Below are positions 1 through 11,387 of a stretch of DNA of 64,000 nt, piece by piece. The stretch lies in contig CM066735.1 in the NCBI GenBank assembly GCA_033961575.1, positions 33,995,501-34,059,500 on the forward strand, in the 5' to 3' direction. The translations under genes and the position numbers were made by a program. This DNA comes from Aselliscus stoliczkanus. Its lineage: Eukaryota; Chordata; Mammalia; Chiroptera; Hipposideridae. How positions within the stretch are numbered: the first letter of the stretch is position 1; each line of letters begins with the position of its first letter. The notes beneath the pieces were generated by a model. The model had not been told where the DNA came from. It ran no database searches and saw only the letters and a list, made by a program, of their open reading frames with translations.

Positions 1-1437
1 ACATATCTGTCTAATGTGGTTATGAAAATACGTTAGACACATTTGAAAGTCAAATGATATCAAACCAAACACCACTAATTCAATACCCAAGTAATCAATT
101 GTTCACAGAATTACATATTACAATAGTTATATGTGAGTAACAGATGGGTGAATTAAATTTGTTTAACAGCTTTTCTGTATGTTATGGGAAACCTGACTGC
201 CAGAGATGTTTTGGTAAACTGCAAAAATGCTGTGTGACTCACGGTACAATAGCCAAAAGAAACTTAATTTTTGTTTAGTATTGAAAGTGGTCTAAAATGA
301 AAAACCCAGTTTTGTTGTGTTCTTTCTTTATAGTATGGAAGTACAAAGTACCTTACCAAGTGTTCAAGGCTCCTGGGAATTTTTTCCCAACTTTAAGGTG
401 TATTAATTGATTCAAAATAAATAATAATGATAAAAAAACACTTTTTCCTCTAAAAATTTAATTTTGATTTTCCTGAGAATTACACAGTTCCAATAAATCA
501 TAAATTGACTTTTCCTTTATTATGGTATCATCTTCAGATCTTTTTTATCCAACATAGCTATAATATTCTGAGAGAAAAAAATACAATCGTTGAAAACATC
601 TGAAATATGTCTGACCTATTTAAAGATAATTACATTGTTTGACTTTGCTCTCTTACAGTTCTGAGTCATCATGAGAGGGTTCTAGTAATGGTCAAATTGA
701 TCATGAACACTTTCCATGATGATTTTCCTTTTTCTGTGAGATTCCACCACACATTGCCCTTGTATTGAGGGCAAGAATGTAACATGAATATAAACTTCGA
801 GACCTACATACTTTCTTTGAGCTGATGACTTAAATCAGCCTAACATAGGCTTATGAACATCTTAAGTCTGATATCCTGAGAGGACTTTTAGTCTTGTCCT
901 TAGTCAAGAGGAAACTTCAGCTACTCCCAATCAGTGACTCCTCAGTTCCCAAACATCTACAAGGAAATTAGATTCTATGGCATCATGTGCTGTTTAAGAC
1001 CATTTCCACTGGGTTATGTTTCCTTCTTCTCGTTTAAATTTCTGATTTGATATTTTAAGCTGATTTAACCTAAGTTTGCTCTTCTTAGAGACGAAGACAT
1101 TTACCATCAGTTTCTTTGCAGAAAGGTGCTTTGATGCAATTCAAGCTTTGGACATGCTAACCCTTCCCAAATTATATTTTTAAATTTCACATTATTAAAA
1201 CTTTACAAGTTTTGTTTTCTAAAATGTAGCCAGTTTGGTTTAATCCTTTCTACTTTTTATAGCTTATGTTTATAAGGGTTTTTTACATAATTCAGTTTAT
1301 GCTAACTAAGAATCTGTTTAGCTTGGGAAATTCAGCCTGAAAACATAGACACATTGTTATCCCTAAGACTTTTTGCAAGTGGATTCAGTAGCTCATTTCA
1401 CTCAACATATTCCAAAATGTCCTTTCAAATTTGAGGT
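1..1437. other. Unassigned AT-rich DNA
   Basis: I see no exon-like reading frame, RNA gene or recognisable repeat over most of this stretch. Short A and T runs are scattered through it. The last ~60 bases are loosely LINE-like in wording but too diverged to assign. Confidence 0.4.
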
Positions 1438-1439
1438 TC

Positions 1440-1745
1440 TGGCAGAAATGCTTCCAAGCTCCTGACCCTTCTATCTCTGTCAGCCCATCCGGTGTCACGA
1501 GTACCACAGGCATTGCAGCTCCTGGGTCGGGATCCCAGCGCACACCAGTGCCAGTGTGCATGGGAGCATTCCTGCAGCACTGAGAGAGGCACACAGAAGC
1601 TCTCCCCCACCCCCACCTCCCATAACTGCAGGGCTGGCAGTTTCTCTCCTGGGAGCTACAGGCCCAGCAGGACACAATGACCCTTTTCCAGAATCTGCAG
1701 TGTGGATGGAGTAAGGCAAAGGAGGACAGGCTTCAACAGCTCCTC
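1440..1745. other. Isolated GC-rich segment, unidentified
   Basis: About 300 bases are clearly richer in G+C than the AT-rich flanks on both sides and contain several CpG dinucleotides. The short open frames here overlap on both strands and resemble no protein I know. The segment is followed by a short A-rich run near 1747. It could be a fragment of a LINE 5' UTR, an LTR or another retroelement, because the flanks look like LINE remnants. I cannot name it. Confidence 0.4.
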
Positions 1746-2151
1746 AAAGAAAAAAATATACACTACTGGCATTTTCATTGGAATTACATTTATTCAATAA
1801 TTTGAAAAAATATTTGATATTTTTTATTGTATACTTACCAGAATGGTGTGTATTTAATTTCCTTACTCACAAAAACACCAAGCCTTCTGATTTAATTTTT
1901 TAAAGTAATATTTGATTCTCTTTTTAAGTTATTAATTTTGTTTTCAATCTTTAATCTTTCTCTTCTGATACTTTCCTTAGACTGTTCCTAGTGTTTTTTT
2001 TAGTTTTACTTATTTATGTTATTCTTATATAGTTACAGGTAAAATCTTTTTTAAAAAGATAAATTTGCCTCAAATTATAGCCTGGTCACTTTCTTTCCAT
2101 TTTATTTGTGTTTTTTTTTTTTTGGCTATCACAGTTTAGAAAAAAAAACAC
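1746..2151 (-). mobile_element. Possible old antisense LINE remnant
   Basis: The AT-rich wording here resembles the antisense of L1 ORF2 (the stretch around 1767-1800 is the most similar part). It is heavily diverged and both boundaries are unclear. Confidence 0.25.
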
Positions 2152-2162
2152 AAAACTTGTAT

Positions 2163-2269
2163 ATTTTTTTTTTTTAAGGGCAGTGTCACTGGCCTTCATA
2201 TGTGGGACCTGAACCAGGGCCTCTGGTGTCCCAAGCCAGTTCTTAACCACCGCGCCACTCGGCCGGCCC
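2163..2269 (-). mobile_element. Short tRNA-headed SINE (type A)
   Basis: Read on the minus strand, the element starts GGGCCGGCCGAGTGGCGCGG, has a B-box-like segment, ends in GACACTGCCC-type sequence and carries an A tail (T run on the plus strand at about 2163-2175). An 11-bp imperfect target duplication flanks it: AAAACTTGTAT at 2152-2162 and AAAACCTGTAT at 2270-2280. Type A recurs in this window near 31.2, 34.4, 48.9, 54.7, 57.3, 58.8 and 60.1 kb. The A/B-box layout points to an RNA polymerase III SINE mobilised by L1. Confidence 0.85.
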
Positions 2270-2280
2270 AAAACCTGTAT

Positions 2281-4776
2281 TTTTAAGTTTTGCTTAATCT
2301 ACAGTGAAAAATATTAAGAAAGTCTTTTGCATGTAATATAAAATACTTTTACTATATTGTTAGAAGTATTATACCAGTATAACTTCTGATTTAGGGAATA
2401 TTTTCAGGCATTCCTAATGGCTTAATATCTGAGTGATTTTTAAATAAATATTTGGCAGGTGCTTGAAATGTACAAAGCTCTTAATAAGTACAAAGCTCAT
2501 TTATTTTCTGAATTTAATCTTAATAAAATTTATACTCTTTTTTTCACTTTCTAGTTTTTGTTCCAATATTAGAAAAACAGCCCCATGTTTTAAATTTCGT
2601 ACCATAACAATTACATTTTTGTAGATATCTCCTTTTATAACTGACAGTTTTATTGTATGTATATATTTAACAGTACATATGAAGAGGATTAACATTTTAT
2701 GGCTAGTTATGGGTATTCTTTCACATACATTGCTTTCTGAAAACATTTGCAGAAGCCAAGCAATTTCTTTCCCAGAGAGCTTTAAATCCTTTAGCTTATA
2801 GTAGGAGGGAATTACATTGGAAAGTTTCATTTTTTCAAAGTGGTTATATTTATTGTGAAAACGTGATTGTCATTTTCATGAAGTGGCATTTACTAAGGAC
2901 TTGATCAGAATGTCTGTAAAACAAAAAAAAGGAAAAAATTAGTCCATAGTTAGAAACACTGTAGATGTTGTTTAAGGAATCTATAACAAGTCACTTTTCA
3001 ATTGACTTTCTCATGCCTTTTGATTATCTATTCTCTCTTAAATGGAAAGAGAATAAAAATTTTTTTTCACATGCTATCTAAATTATGTAAAGCTTGGATA
3101 ATAGCTGTCAAAAATGATCATTTATTTCTATGAATACACGAAGAACAAACCCAAGAAAGGAGATCACGGTGCTGTCAGCCCCTAATATTACTCAACCTCA
3201 GTGTCTGCTTTAATAGCCTGCCATCACCTGCTGTGCAGATGTTAAAGAAACATATAATCAGGAGGAATGGAAGACAAAAGTCTAATGAATTAGCATTTAT
3301 TAATTCCCAAGATATGCTGGGTTTGTGCACTTAGACTGCGGTGACAGTTGCAATAAGTGACAGTGAGAAATGTCAGGGGGAAAGGAAGCAGAACACCAGT
3401 GTCCAGAAAGCAGAAGAATTGCTGTGGTGACAGCTTCCTGTGTTGACTACAAGTGTGGCCATTACAGAGTAAAGCTCAGTTTTTCTTCAATTATTTTCTT
3501 CTTTATCAAAAACATATGAAGCTTTGACTAGCAACTTTTACAGGTTAAATACCCTGGTTTTCAGTGCACATTGTGGACTAGGGCAAAGAGCATGTCCAGA
3601 CACTTTCCCATGAAAAATAATGTAAGATTCCACAGAGGTGGTGGGATTCCAAGACTTGTTTGCAGGGAAATGAAGGAAGAGTGCTCTAGATATTAGACTA
3701 TAGCACTGAAAAAGATTGCTAACATTTATGCCACAGGGTCCCAGAGAAGGCTATATTCTGAGTAAAAACCAGTGTTTCTCTTTTTTTTTTTTTTTTCATT
3801 ACAAATTAAAGCAGAAGAAAATCTCTCTTTGGAGGCATAGAAATTTAATCAAGAACCGAATAATCATCAAATATACAGAATTGAACATCAAGACCTCAAG
3901 CTAATGTTGAACATCATTATGCATGTTTGTTCTTCACACAAAACACAGAAAATAGAAAGGGGCTTTTAGCACTATGAGGAACTTTGACTAGTTAAGGAGA
4001 ATAAAATAAGTAATAAAATTAAAAAATATATATTTTTTATAACCCTGTAAAAATACCCATGGCTTTAATCTCTATTTGTCTTCAAAAATCTATTCACATA
4101 CTACCTATCAGCAGACCGTGTTCCACAAAGAAAACTTGCATTCGATTGCAAAACATAATAGAACATTTTAACTTTCAATATATCATTTATCCAGGAAAAG
4201 CCTTTCTGTGACTTGTTTGAAACTAATGAGTGACTTGCTTCCTAATAATGTATCTTTTAATTTACATAGTACTTTATATTTGTTAACGTGTTTTTACATG
4301 CTTTATTTCATGTGACGTTATCCATAGTGATTTCCTAAATAATTTTCTCTTGTTAATGTATCAATGCATTTTGGTTTCTATGGATTTTAGACTAGGGTTA
4401 GGGACACTGGACAACTTTGAAAATGCAGCTCTAACACTGACAGACTACATGATTGTTTTGTTTTGTCATGCTTTGTTTTTTTCCACTAAAGCAGATAAGA
4501 AGAATGAATGTTAACTGTCTTAATGGTCCAATGTGTATCACCCCATAATTGAGTGGAAGCTAACAAATGGTAATAACCAGGAAAATGATCAAAACAATAG
4601 ACTTATCTATGCTTAAATCTAATTTGAAAGCCAACTCTTGTGGATTTTAAGGATAATTTATTGTATGCAAATGCCTTTTCCACTCATAGCTATCTTTGAT
4701 GCAATCCCAAATGTCACTTCCTTTCCCATTCTGTAAAGCTACCTAGAGTGCTCTGGATAAATCTTCATTTTAAAAT
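2281..4776. other. Unassigned AT-rich DNA
   Basis: I recognise no gene or named repeat here. There is a long T run at about 3779-3796. A 109-codon minus-strand open frame around 2501-2830 is lysine- and isoleucine-rich and looks like chance in AT-rich DNA. The segment around 3300-3480 looks like unique sequence. Confidence 0.4.
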
Positions 4777-4785
4777 GACTGGCTT

Positions 4786-4937
4786 GGGCTGGCTGAGTGG
4801 CTCAGTTGGTTAAGAGCTCTCTCAAGAGTGCGAGCTCTGAGCAACAGAGTTGCAGGTTTGATTCCTGAGCTGAGCTGCTGCTGAGCTGCCAACAGGTGGC
4901 AGGATGGCTCTGCTAAAAGCAAAAAAAAAAAAAAAAA
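4786..4937 (+). mobile_element. tRNA-headed SINE (type B)
   Basis: The head reads GGCTGGCTGAGTGGCTCAGT, a tRNA-like A-box region. A B-box-like GGTTTGATTCC follows, then a CTGAGCTGCC-rich body and a 17-base A tail. A 9-bp perfect duplication (GACTGGCTT) flanks it at 4777-4785 and 4938-4946. The body differs from type A SINEs, but the first ~30 bases are related. Other type B copies are at about 38.1 kb and 48.6 kb. Confidence 0.85.
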
Positions 4938-4946
4938 GACTGGCTT

Positions 4947-5390
4947 TGTAGGGAGTAATTATGTAACTTCTTCCTTTCATTGGTTCAGATCCAAATGAGT
5001 GACAGCTCCTTGTTTGTCAATATTTATTCTCTTCTCCTTAAGAAAGAGAACTTCAAGTTTTTAGCTGGGTACATGACTTCCTAAAATAATGACTATGTTG
5101 TCCAGTCTCCCTCTCAGTAAGTAGGTGTGGCAGTGTATCTAAGCACTGCCAATGGTTTGTAAACAGAAATATTTTTGTAAGAATGTAGACCAGGTTTCTC
5201 TCTTATTTTTCCTTCCTCCTGGCTGAAATGCAATGGCCAGATCTGAAACAAGGAAAGAACTTGCATTTCTGAGAACTTCACAATACAACTGCTTATACAA
5301 GCTCTAGACTAAGGTTTTTGTTGTTGTTATTGTTTGTTTATCTTTCCTGAACAAAAAAATACCTGTCTTGCTTAAGCCATTCTGGAGTAG
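4947..5390. other. Unassigned sequence
   Basis: No gene, RNA or named repeat recognised. Confidence 0.4.
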
Positions 5391-5394
5391 TTTG

Positions 5395-5640
5395 GTAGGG
5401 CTGCCCTAACAAAGCACCACAGGCTGGATGGTTTAAACAACAGAGATTTATTTTGTTATACTTCTGGAGTCTAGAAGTTCGATGTTAACATGTTGGCAGG
5501 GTTGATTTCTTCTGAGGCCTCTCTTTTTGGTTGGTAGATAGCTGCTTTCTCTTGCTGTCTTCACATTATTTTTCCACTGTGCGTGTCAGTTCCTTTTATT
5601 AGGGTACCAATCATATTGGATTAGGTATACTACATAGAGA
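5395..5640 (-). mobile_element. Antisense MaLR (MLT1-like) LTR fragment
   Basis: The wording matches the antisense of old mammalian MaLR LTRs: AACAAAGCACCACAGGCTGG near the start, then a TTTAAACAACAG motif, GGCAGGGTTG and TCTGAGGCCTCTC. It is diverged and truncated. No internal retroviral coding sequence is present. The exact subfamily would need an alignment. Confidence 0.5.
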
Positions 5641-5714
5641 AAAGAAGTTACCATTGAGAAAATGTTGAAGCCACTGGAAATGGTGTCCTTTTAAGATTTA
5701 GTTTATTGGCTGGC

Positions 5715-6150
5715 ATGGACCTACGTTTGGCAAACTATGGCCTGTGTGCCAGATCCAGCCCTCTGCCTATTTTTTCAAATACTGGAGGGTGCCAGAAAAA
5801 TATATACAAATGGACACGTTGGTCAGTGTTGCTCAAGCAGTAGTTCACTGTAATCAGAAGTGTCTGGACACTGATGGTCACCACTTTGAGCACCTTCTGT
5901 AATTGCAGAAGTCAAATGTGACTTGTGTTCATCTTTTTTTATCAGTATATGTTGCGTATTACAATTTTAATAGTTTTCCTTTCTTAAAATGTGTATACTG
6001 TTGTTGTTTTTTTGACACCCTCTGTAGTTTTATTGCAACACATTGTTTATACAGTGTCTTTGGCTGCTTTGTGCTAAAACAACAAAGTTGATTCGTTATA
6101 AAATGGATTGTGTTGCCTGCAAAGCCTTACTCTATGACCCTTCTTGAAAA
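5715..6150. mobile_element. hAT-like repeat split by a mariner-type element
   Basis: The left part (5715-5781) contains GGCAAACTATGGCC and CAGATCCAGCCC. The right part (from 6025) contains TTTTATTGCAACAC, then TTTGGCTGCTTTGTGCT and GCAAAGCC. Together they read like one common mammalian nonautonomous hAT-type repeat. The two parts join without a gap if 5782-6024 and one TA are removed. I do not assign a subfamily name. Confidence 0.5.
5782..6024 (+). mobile_element. 243-bp nonautonomous Tc1/mariner-type element, copy 1
   Basis: A TA dinucleotide flanks both ends (5780-5781 and 6025-6026). The left end CTGGAGGGTGCCAGAAAAA and the reverse complement of the right end CAGAGGGTGTCAAAAAAAC form terminal inverted repeats. 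A frame at 5822-5902 encodes 26 residues ending DGHHFEHLL and then TAA. The GxHFEHLL-stop pattern resembles the C-terminal tail of some Tc1/mariner transposases, so this may be an internally deleted element that kept the 3' end of its gene. A second copy lies near 16.5 kb. The host hAT-like repeat confirms both boundaries. Confidence 0.75.
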
Positions 6151-7550
6151 TAGAAGGCATAGAAGAAAGTCATATGAAATACTTCGTTTTTACCCATTAG
6201 TTTGCCTCTCTTAAATGTTAAATTATTATTTTTAATTGGTTGCATACAATTTAGTTATTCATAGAAAATTTTGATGGATTAATTCAGATATAAATTAATT
6301 CTATATTTTTTTTTCACAAACTGAAGATTTAGCCCTTATATATAAAATGTTTTGCTATACTTAGAAAATTATAAGATGCCTCTTCATTTAGTCTAAGAAC
6401 CAGTGTTCCAGTTAGGATACAATTAGATAATTTTATTTCTAGTGTATCCTAATGAGGAAAAAAATGGGTTGATAATTTTTAAAATAGATTTAACAGTGTA
6501 GCTGATAAATTTTTTTCTCAGTGTATTAATGGTTCTGGATACTTATTTGCTATTATGTCTCAGTTTTATTAATGTCAGATATAAATAATTCTTAGATAAC
6601 TGTCTTGAAATATAAATATGCAGATAACCTGATTGTTTCCTAGTGCAGGAAAAAAAAAAATCTCTAAAGTAATTTAATCTGGGTTACCCAATATTGTTTT
6701 CTATGAAAATTAAAGTTCTTTAATTCTTAAAAGTCTATTCAGAGTTCAATCAATCGTATAACATATCAGATTTTGAAAGAGAAGTTTTTATTTTTAGCTG
6801 AGAAATCTGACTAAAACTTGAAATTCAATGTTTCTTGATGTGAGAAAAATGGGGTTTATGGTTGTGCCATAAATATATGACCCTCCTACTGGACTCTTAA
6901 ACCCACTCCCTTATAGAGGGCAGACATTTTCAATAACAGACATGGAAATTTCTTTCTCCTGAAAATAGTTTGTTGTGTGTTTCATGGTAATTATAGTATG
7001 AGTATGGATTAAACATGATTGTAAGTGTCATTTACATTTACCACAGTAGGATACAACTTATGAGCTTGCAATGACAGAAATACTTATGTTTATGCATATG
7101 AAAGATAATGTTAAGCCTCTGAAATTGGAATCCTGGAGTGCTGTAAGAGTTTATTATCATCTTACATTCAAACACTTACTGTTTCTATTATTGCTGGTAG
7201 TTTTCCACAGTAACCCTACCTGAACACAATTTAAATACATTATTCAGCAATGTAAATTAAATTAATTCAGAACGAGCTGTTTAAAGAAGGATGTTATACT
7301 ACAGTATATCAATTAGCACTTATTAAATGCATTTTTGAAGCCTAGAAGTGCCACAGGAAACTATATTACTGGAAAAATTATAATTAAAAAAAATAATGAA
7401 GTGTGTTATTGATTTTCTTTTCTAAATGTTATGTCCTGGTATATTGAGATTAATTTAGTTGATTGGTTTTTGTATTCTCTATTTTTCTATAGGCTATTAT
7501 ATCTTTACTTAGCTTATATTAAAAAATCTATTTAAGAAATAAATATATAG
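6151..7550. other. Unassigned AT-rich DNA
   Basis: No gene or named repeat is recognised. The sequence is rich in A and T runs (for example 6650-6660). Confidence 0.35.
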
Positions 7551-7643
7551 CTTTTAAATCCATTAATTTCACTTCTAGGACTGTAAACGCAAAGATTATA
7601 CAAAAGGATGCCCATCATAGATAATTTATAGTACTAAAAAGTG
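7551..7643 (+). mobile_element. Short sense L1 ORF2 fragment
   Basis: The wording (AATTTCACTTCTAGGACTGT onward) resembles the sense strand of the L1 ORF2 3' region. It directly abuts an antisense L1, and the two pieces are neighbours in the L1 consensus. There is no A tail, so the piece is a rearrangement product rather than an insertion end. Confidence 0.4.
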
Positions 7644-7649
7644 CCATTT

Positions 7650-8587
7650 TTTTGAGGAGCCTCCATAATATTTTCCATAGTGGCTGCACCAATTTACACG
7701 CCTGTCAATAGTGCACAAGGGTGCACTTTTATTCACATCTTTGCCAACACTTGTTATTTCTTTTTGATAATAGCCATTCTAATAAGTGTGAAGTGATATC
7801 TCATTGTGGTTTTGATTTGCATTTCCCTGATGATTAGTGATAGTGAGCATCTTTTCATGTATTTGTTAGCCTTTTGTATGTCGTCTTTGGAAAAATGTCA
7901 GTTCAGGTCTTTTGCCCATTTTGTAATTGGATTATTTGTCTTTTTGATATTGAGTTGTATAAATACGTTATATATTTTAGATAGCAACCCCTTATGAGAT
8001 ATGTAGTTTGCAAATATACTCTCCTGTTCTGTAAGTTGTCTTTATTTTGTTGATGTTTCTTGAACTGTGCATATGCTTTTAAGTTTGATGTAATCTCCCG
8101 CTTGTTTGTTTTTGATTTTGTTGCTATACTTTGGGTGTCATATTCATAAAATCATTGCCAAATCCAATTTTAAAAAGATTTCCCCTGCGTTTTCCACTAG
8201 AAGACTTATGGAGTCAGGCCTTACATTTATGTCTTTTATTCATTCCGAGTTAATTTTTGTGAGTAGTGTAAAATAGGGGTCCAGTTTCCCTAGCAACATT
8301 TATTGAATACTGTCTTTTTCCCATTGAATATTCTTGGCTCCCTTGTCAAATATTAGTTGACTGTATATGCAAGGGTTTATTTCTGGGCTCTTTGTTCTGT
8401 TACATTGGTCTCTGTGCCTGTTTTTATGCCAGTAACCATACTTTTATGAAATTATTCTTGCTTTGTAATATGGTTAGAAATCAGGACATGTGATGCCTCT
8501 ACCTTTGTTCTTTCTCAGAATTGCTTTGACTATTAGGGATCTTTTTGGTTTCACATGAATTCTAGGATTGTTTTTTTCTGTTTCTGT
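7650..8587 (-). mobile_element. Antisense L1 ORF2 fragment
   Basis: The plus strand reads as the reverse complement of L1 ORF2: CATAGTGGCTGCACCAATTT, then GATTTGCATTTCCCTGATG, then CTTGTCAAATATTAGTTGAC, then AATTGCTTTGACTATTAGGG. These are successive markers of the ORF2 C-terminal third read backwards. The frame is broken by stops. It is joined at about 8587 to L1 5' UTR-like sequence, so several kilobases of ORF1/ORF2 are missing. Confidence 0.75.
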
Positions 8588-9720
8588 AAACTATGCCATA
8601 TGGGGCCAGAGACTGTACTTTAACAGCGGGGCAGAGCTGTTGGCTTAATTCCCTGCCCAAGCACAGTTGTGGAATGGGCTTTTTGGCTACCCAGATTCTC
8701 TGGTCAGGCTTCCCGATTGTATGGGATGGAGGCTACATTCAGCAGTTGGGCAGGGCTGGGAAATTGCTCCATGCCCAGAGTAGGCTATGTGGCCAGTGGC
8801 CTGTTGGCTAGGGACCTGAATCAGGCGGTACTATCCACTGAGCTCCAGTAGGAGTTACTGGGTTGGCTCTACTGATCAACTGAGCTGCTGGTTGGGATCT
8901 CCTCTTAGGCACTGATGCTGCAGACATGGCTATACAATAAGCTACTTGGCTGCTTAGTTTCTCTGGCTAGGCTTCTTGGTCAGGCAGGACTGGAGGCTAT
9001 TATACTCAATAATATACGGGACTTCAAATTTGCTTCTCTGCCCAGGTGGGACTGTAGAGCAGTCTCATTGATCTGTACAGCCCCGTCGGCTGGGAACCGG
9101 AACCAGGCAGAACTGCCCACTGAACTCCCTGGCTAGACAGGCCCCCGTCCTCCTCGCAGCGCATGGGCAGAGATGCTGGCTGGGATCTCCTATCAGGTGC
9201 TGCTCTGAGGAGGAATGACGTCTGTCAGCATCTGAGTACTGGTTGCTGTTCTCCCTGCTCTGTCTTCTTTGTTTCTATCTGATCTTCAATGGTCAAGCCC
9301 CAGAGATTTCCCAGGTGATCCCTGCAAGGTGAGACCCAAGTGGGTGTCCTGGGAAGCACCCTGCAATGCTGAGGAAGTTGGACGTCCACCTTGAAATCTT
9401 TTCCCCTCACTGGAGACACCATAGGCCCAGGTGGTTCATCTTGGTGAGGCACTGTGTTGACCTGGAGTGGGGCAGTTTGGTCAGAGTATAGCTGTTCCTC
9501 TCACCCTCCTCATCAGTTCGTCTCAGTCTCTGTGGCTCAGGGGTGTGCTTCAGCCTCATCCCGGGTTCTGGGATTTTTCACAATGATATCTTGTATATCA
9601 ATAGTTGCTATTTGGTCTTGTGAGGGGACTGGTGTCAAAAATGACATACGTGGCCATGTTGATGATGTCACTGCTAGCTTATAAGTTACTAGTTCTGAAA
9701 ATATGGATTAGTATAATACT
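8588..9720 (-). mobile_element. Antisense L1 5' UTR-like segment
   Basis: GC-richer sequence directly follows the antisense ORF2 fragment. It contains recurring pieces such as CAGAGCTGTTGGCTTAATTC, TCTCTGGTCAGGCTTC and GGTCAGAGTATAGCTGTTCC that fit the antisense 5' UTR of old mammalian L1 families. The several short open frames on both strands are not genes. The segment ends at the (TC)n tract. The assignment rests on context and recalled wording. Confidence 0.55.
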
Positions 9721-9723
9721 CAT

Positions 9724-9775
9724 TCTCTCTCTCTCTCTTTCTTTCTCTCTTTCTCTCTCTCTTTCTCTCTCTTTT

Positions 9776-9834
<59 letters not shown>
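9724..9834 (+). repeat. (TC)n microsatellite, ~110 bp
   Basis: An almost pure CT dinucleotide run with occasional CTTT interruptions in its first half and a pure second half. A 114-codon open frame across it encodes serine-leucine repeats and is an artefact. Long homopurine/homopyrimidine tracts can adopt H-DNA. Confidence 0.95.
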
Positions 9835-9837
<3 letters not shown>

Positions 9838-9839
9838 CC

Positions 9840-11335
9840 ATAGAATATCTTTAAATAATCAGGCAACAAATATTTTTAATGTCATAGATACGTGGTTAAT
9901 ATTATTGACTGAAACCCATTATCCATGGCAAGGTAAATTTTCATTTTGATATGTGTCCAATATGGTTGCAGAATTTCATATTAGCTGCTAATTAAAATAT
10001 GATGTGTGAGTAGGATATAGGATGAGTTTGATTGTCTTCATCTTGATTCCCAAGCTATATTGCTGAATTAATCCTGTGAGATGAGCCATCAAGGCTGCAT
10101 GTCTTCTCATATGCATGCCATGTGCAGGCATCAGTTTATAGCAGCATTTGGATAACTGTCTTGAGAATGAAATGCGTTATGTGTAGCTAATTGATTTGTG
10201 ATTTTTAAAAGGATGCAATGAATGTATTTTAACACCAGCATCCAGGTTCCTTGTTTTATTCTCAAGGTACCTCCCTTTTGTTGGCATTGGAATTAAATGG
10301 GTGAGCCAAGTGGTAGGAACTCTTGCAGGGGCTTCCATGTGTATTACCCTGAATTAATAAACCTTGGAGAAATTACATAGCAGTCAGACTTTCCTAGTAA
10401 CTGACATAGTTCAGATTAATCTAATGTCTAAATGGGAGAAATGAATCAAAATGAACAGGGCTGACTGACAAGATCAAATAATAAATTATAATTCCAATTC
10501 ATTCCAACCTGTCAACTAATCTAAATTCCCCCCACTCCCCAACACTATTATTATCTTATTCAATTGAAAATGCAATCTAAAAGTTAGGGTTATTGCAGAA
10601 TGTTCTGATCTCAAAATACTGTAAAAATATGTAGCTGATTGGTTTAGAATAAATTTTTTTATTCTGTTATAATCTGGGTACTTTGTTAAATTGGGAACAT
10701 TGAAAGACAAATGAGGTAGACAACATTTTCTAATCTATGTCTCCTTTCAAAGCATTACTAAGTTTTATGCTATAACCTATTACTACTCTTACAACTCATT
10801 TGTCACTTATATACTCTCTTTTTCTTTAAACTAAAGTAAACACAGTGACACCATTGCATTCACAAAACCAACAAGTTTTACTGACACATAAAATATATAT
10901 TCCATTCATTTATGGTTTATTTTGTTAAGAAAGATATAAAACAAAGATCTTAAAAAATAGAAATACACAATTAAAATCACATAAAATAGGAAACACGAAG
11001 ATATAAGAAAATATAGTTTGTATGCTTGAACATAAAATTTAGCTCTGAGCTTCCAAAAGCAAGGCAAGTATGGAAAAAAGACTGCAGTGTAATTTTTATT
11101 ATCAGACAACATAAAATACAAAAGTTACTGAAAGAATGCCAATGTTTGGGGCATTAATGACTATAAAAGGATTTATCGCATGGATACCAAAACAAGAGTT
11201 AAGGACAATAAATTATATCTGAACAGTGAATTTGTAAAAGGTGCAAATAATATTCTTCATAAAAATATCCTATCATTGATTTTCAATGAAAGCCAAAAGC
11301 AGATGATCAAATTAACATTAAATGACAGGTTAATA

Positions 11336-11340
<5 letters not shown>
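9840..11340. other. Unassigned AT-rich DNA
   Basis: I see no gene, RNA or named repeat. Short open frames on both strands are lysine-, isoleucine- and phenylalanine-rich chance frames. Confidence 0.4.

Positions 11341-11386
<46 letters not shown>
11341..11386 (+). repeat. (GT)n microsatellite
   Basis: An uninterrupted run of about 23 GT units. Confidence 0.95.

Positions 11387-11387
<1 letters not shown>

Noticed and set aside
2501..2830. 109-codon minus-strand frame
   Set aside because: AT-rich chance frame dominated by K, I, L and S codons, with no recognisable domain or neighbouring exon signals.
9605..9949. 114-codon frame rich in serine and leucine
   Set aside because: It is mostly the translation of the (TC)n microsatellite.
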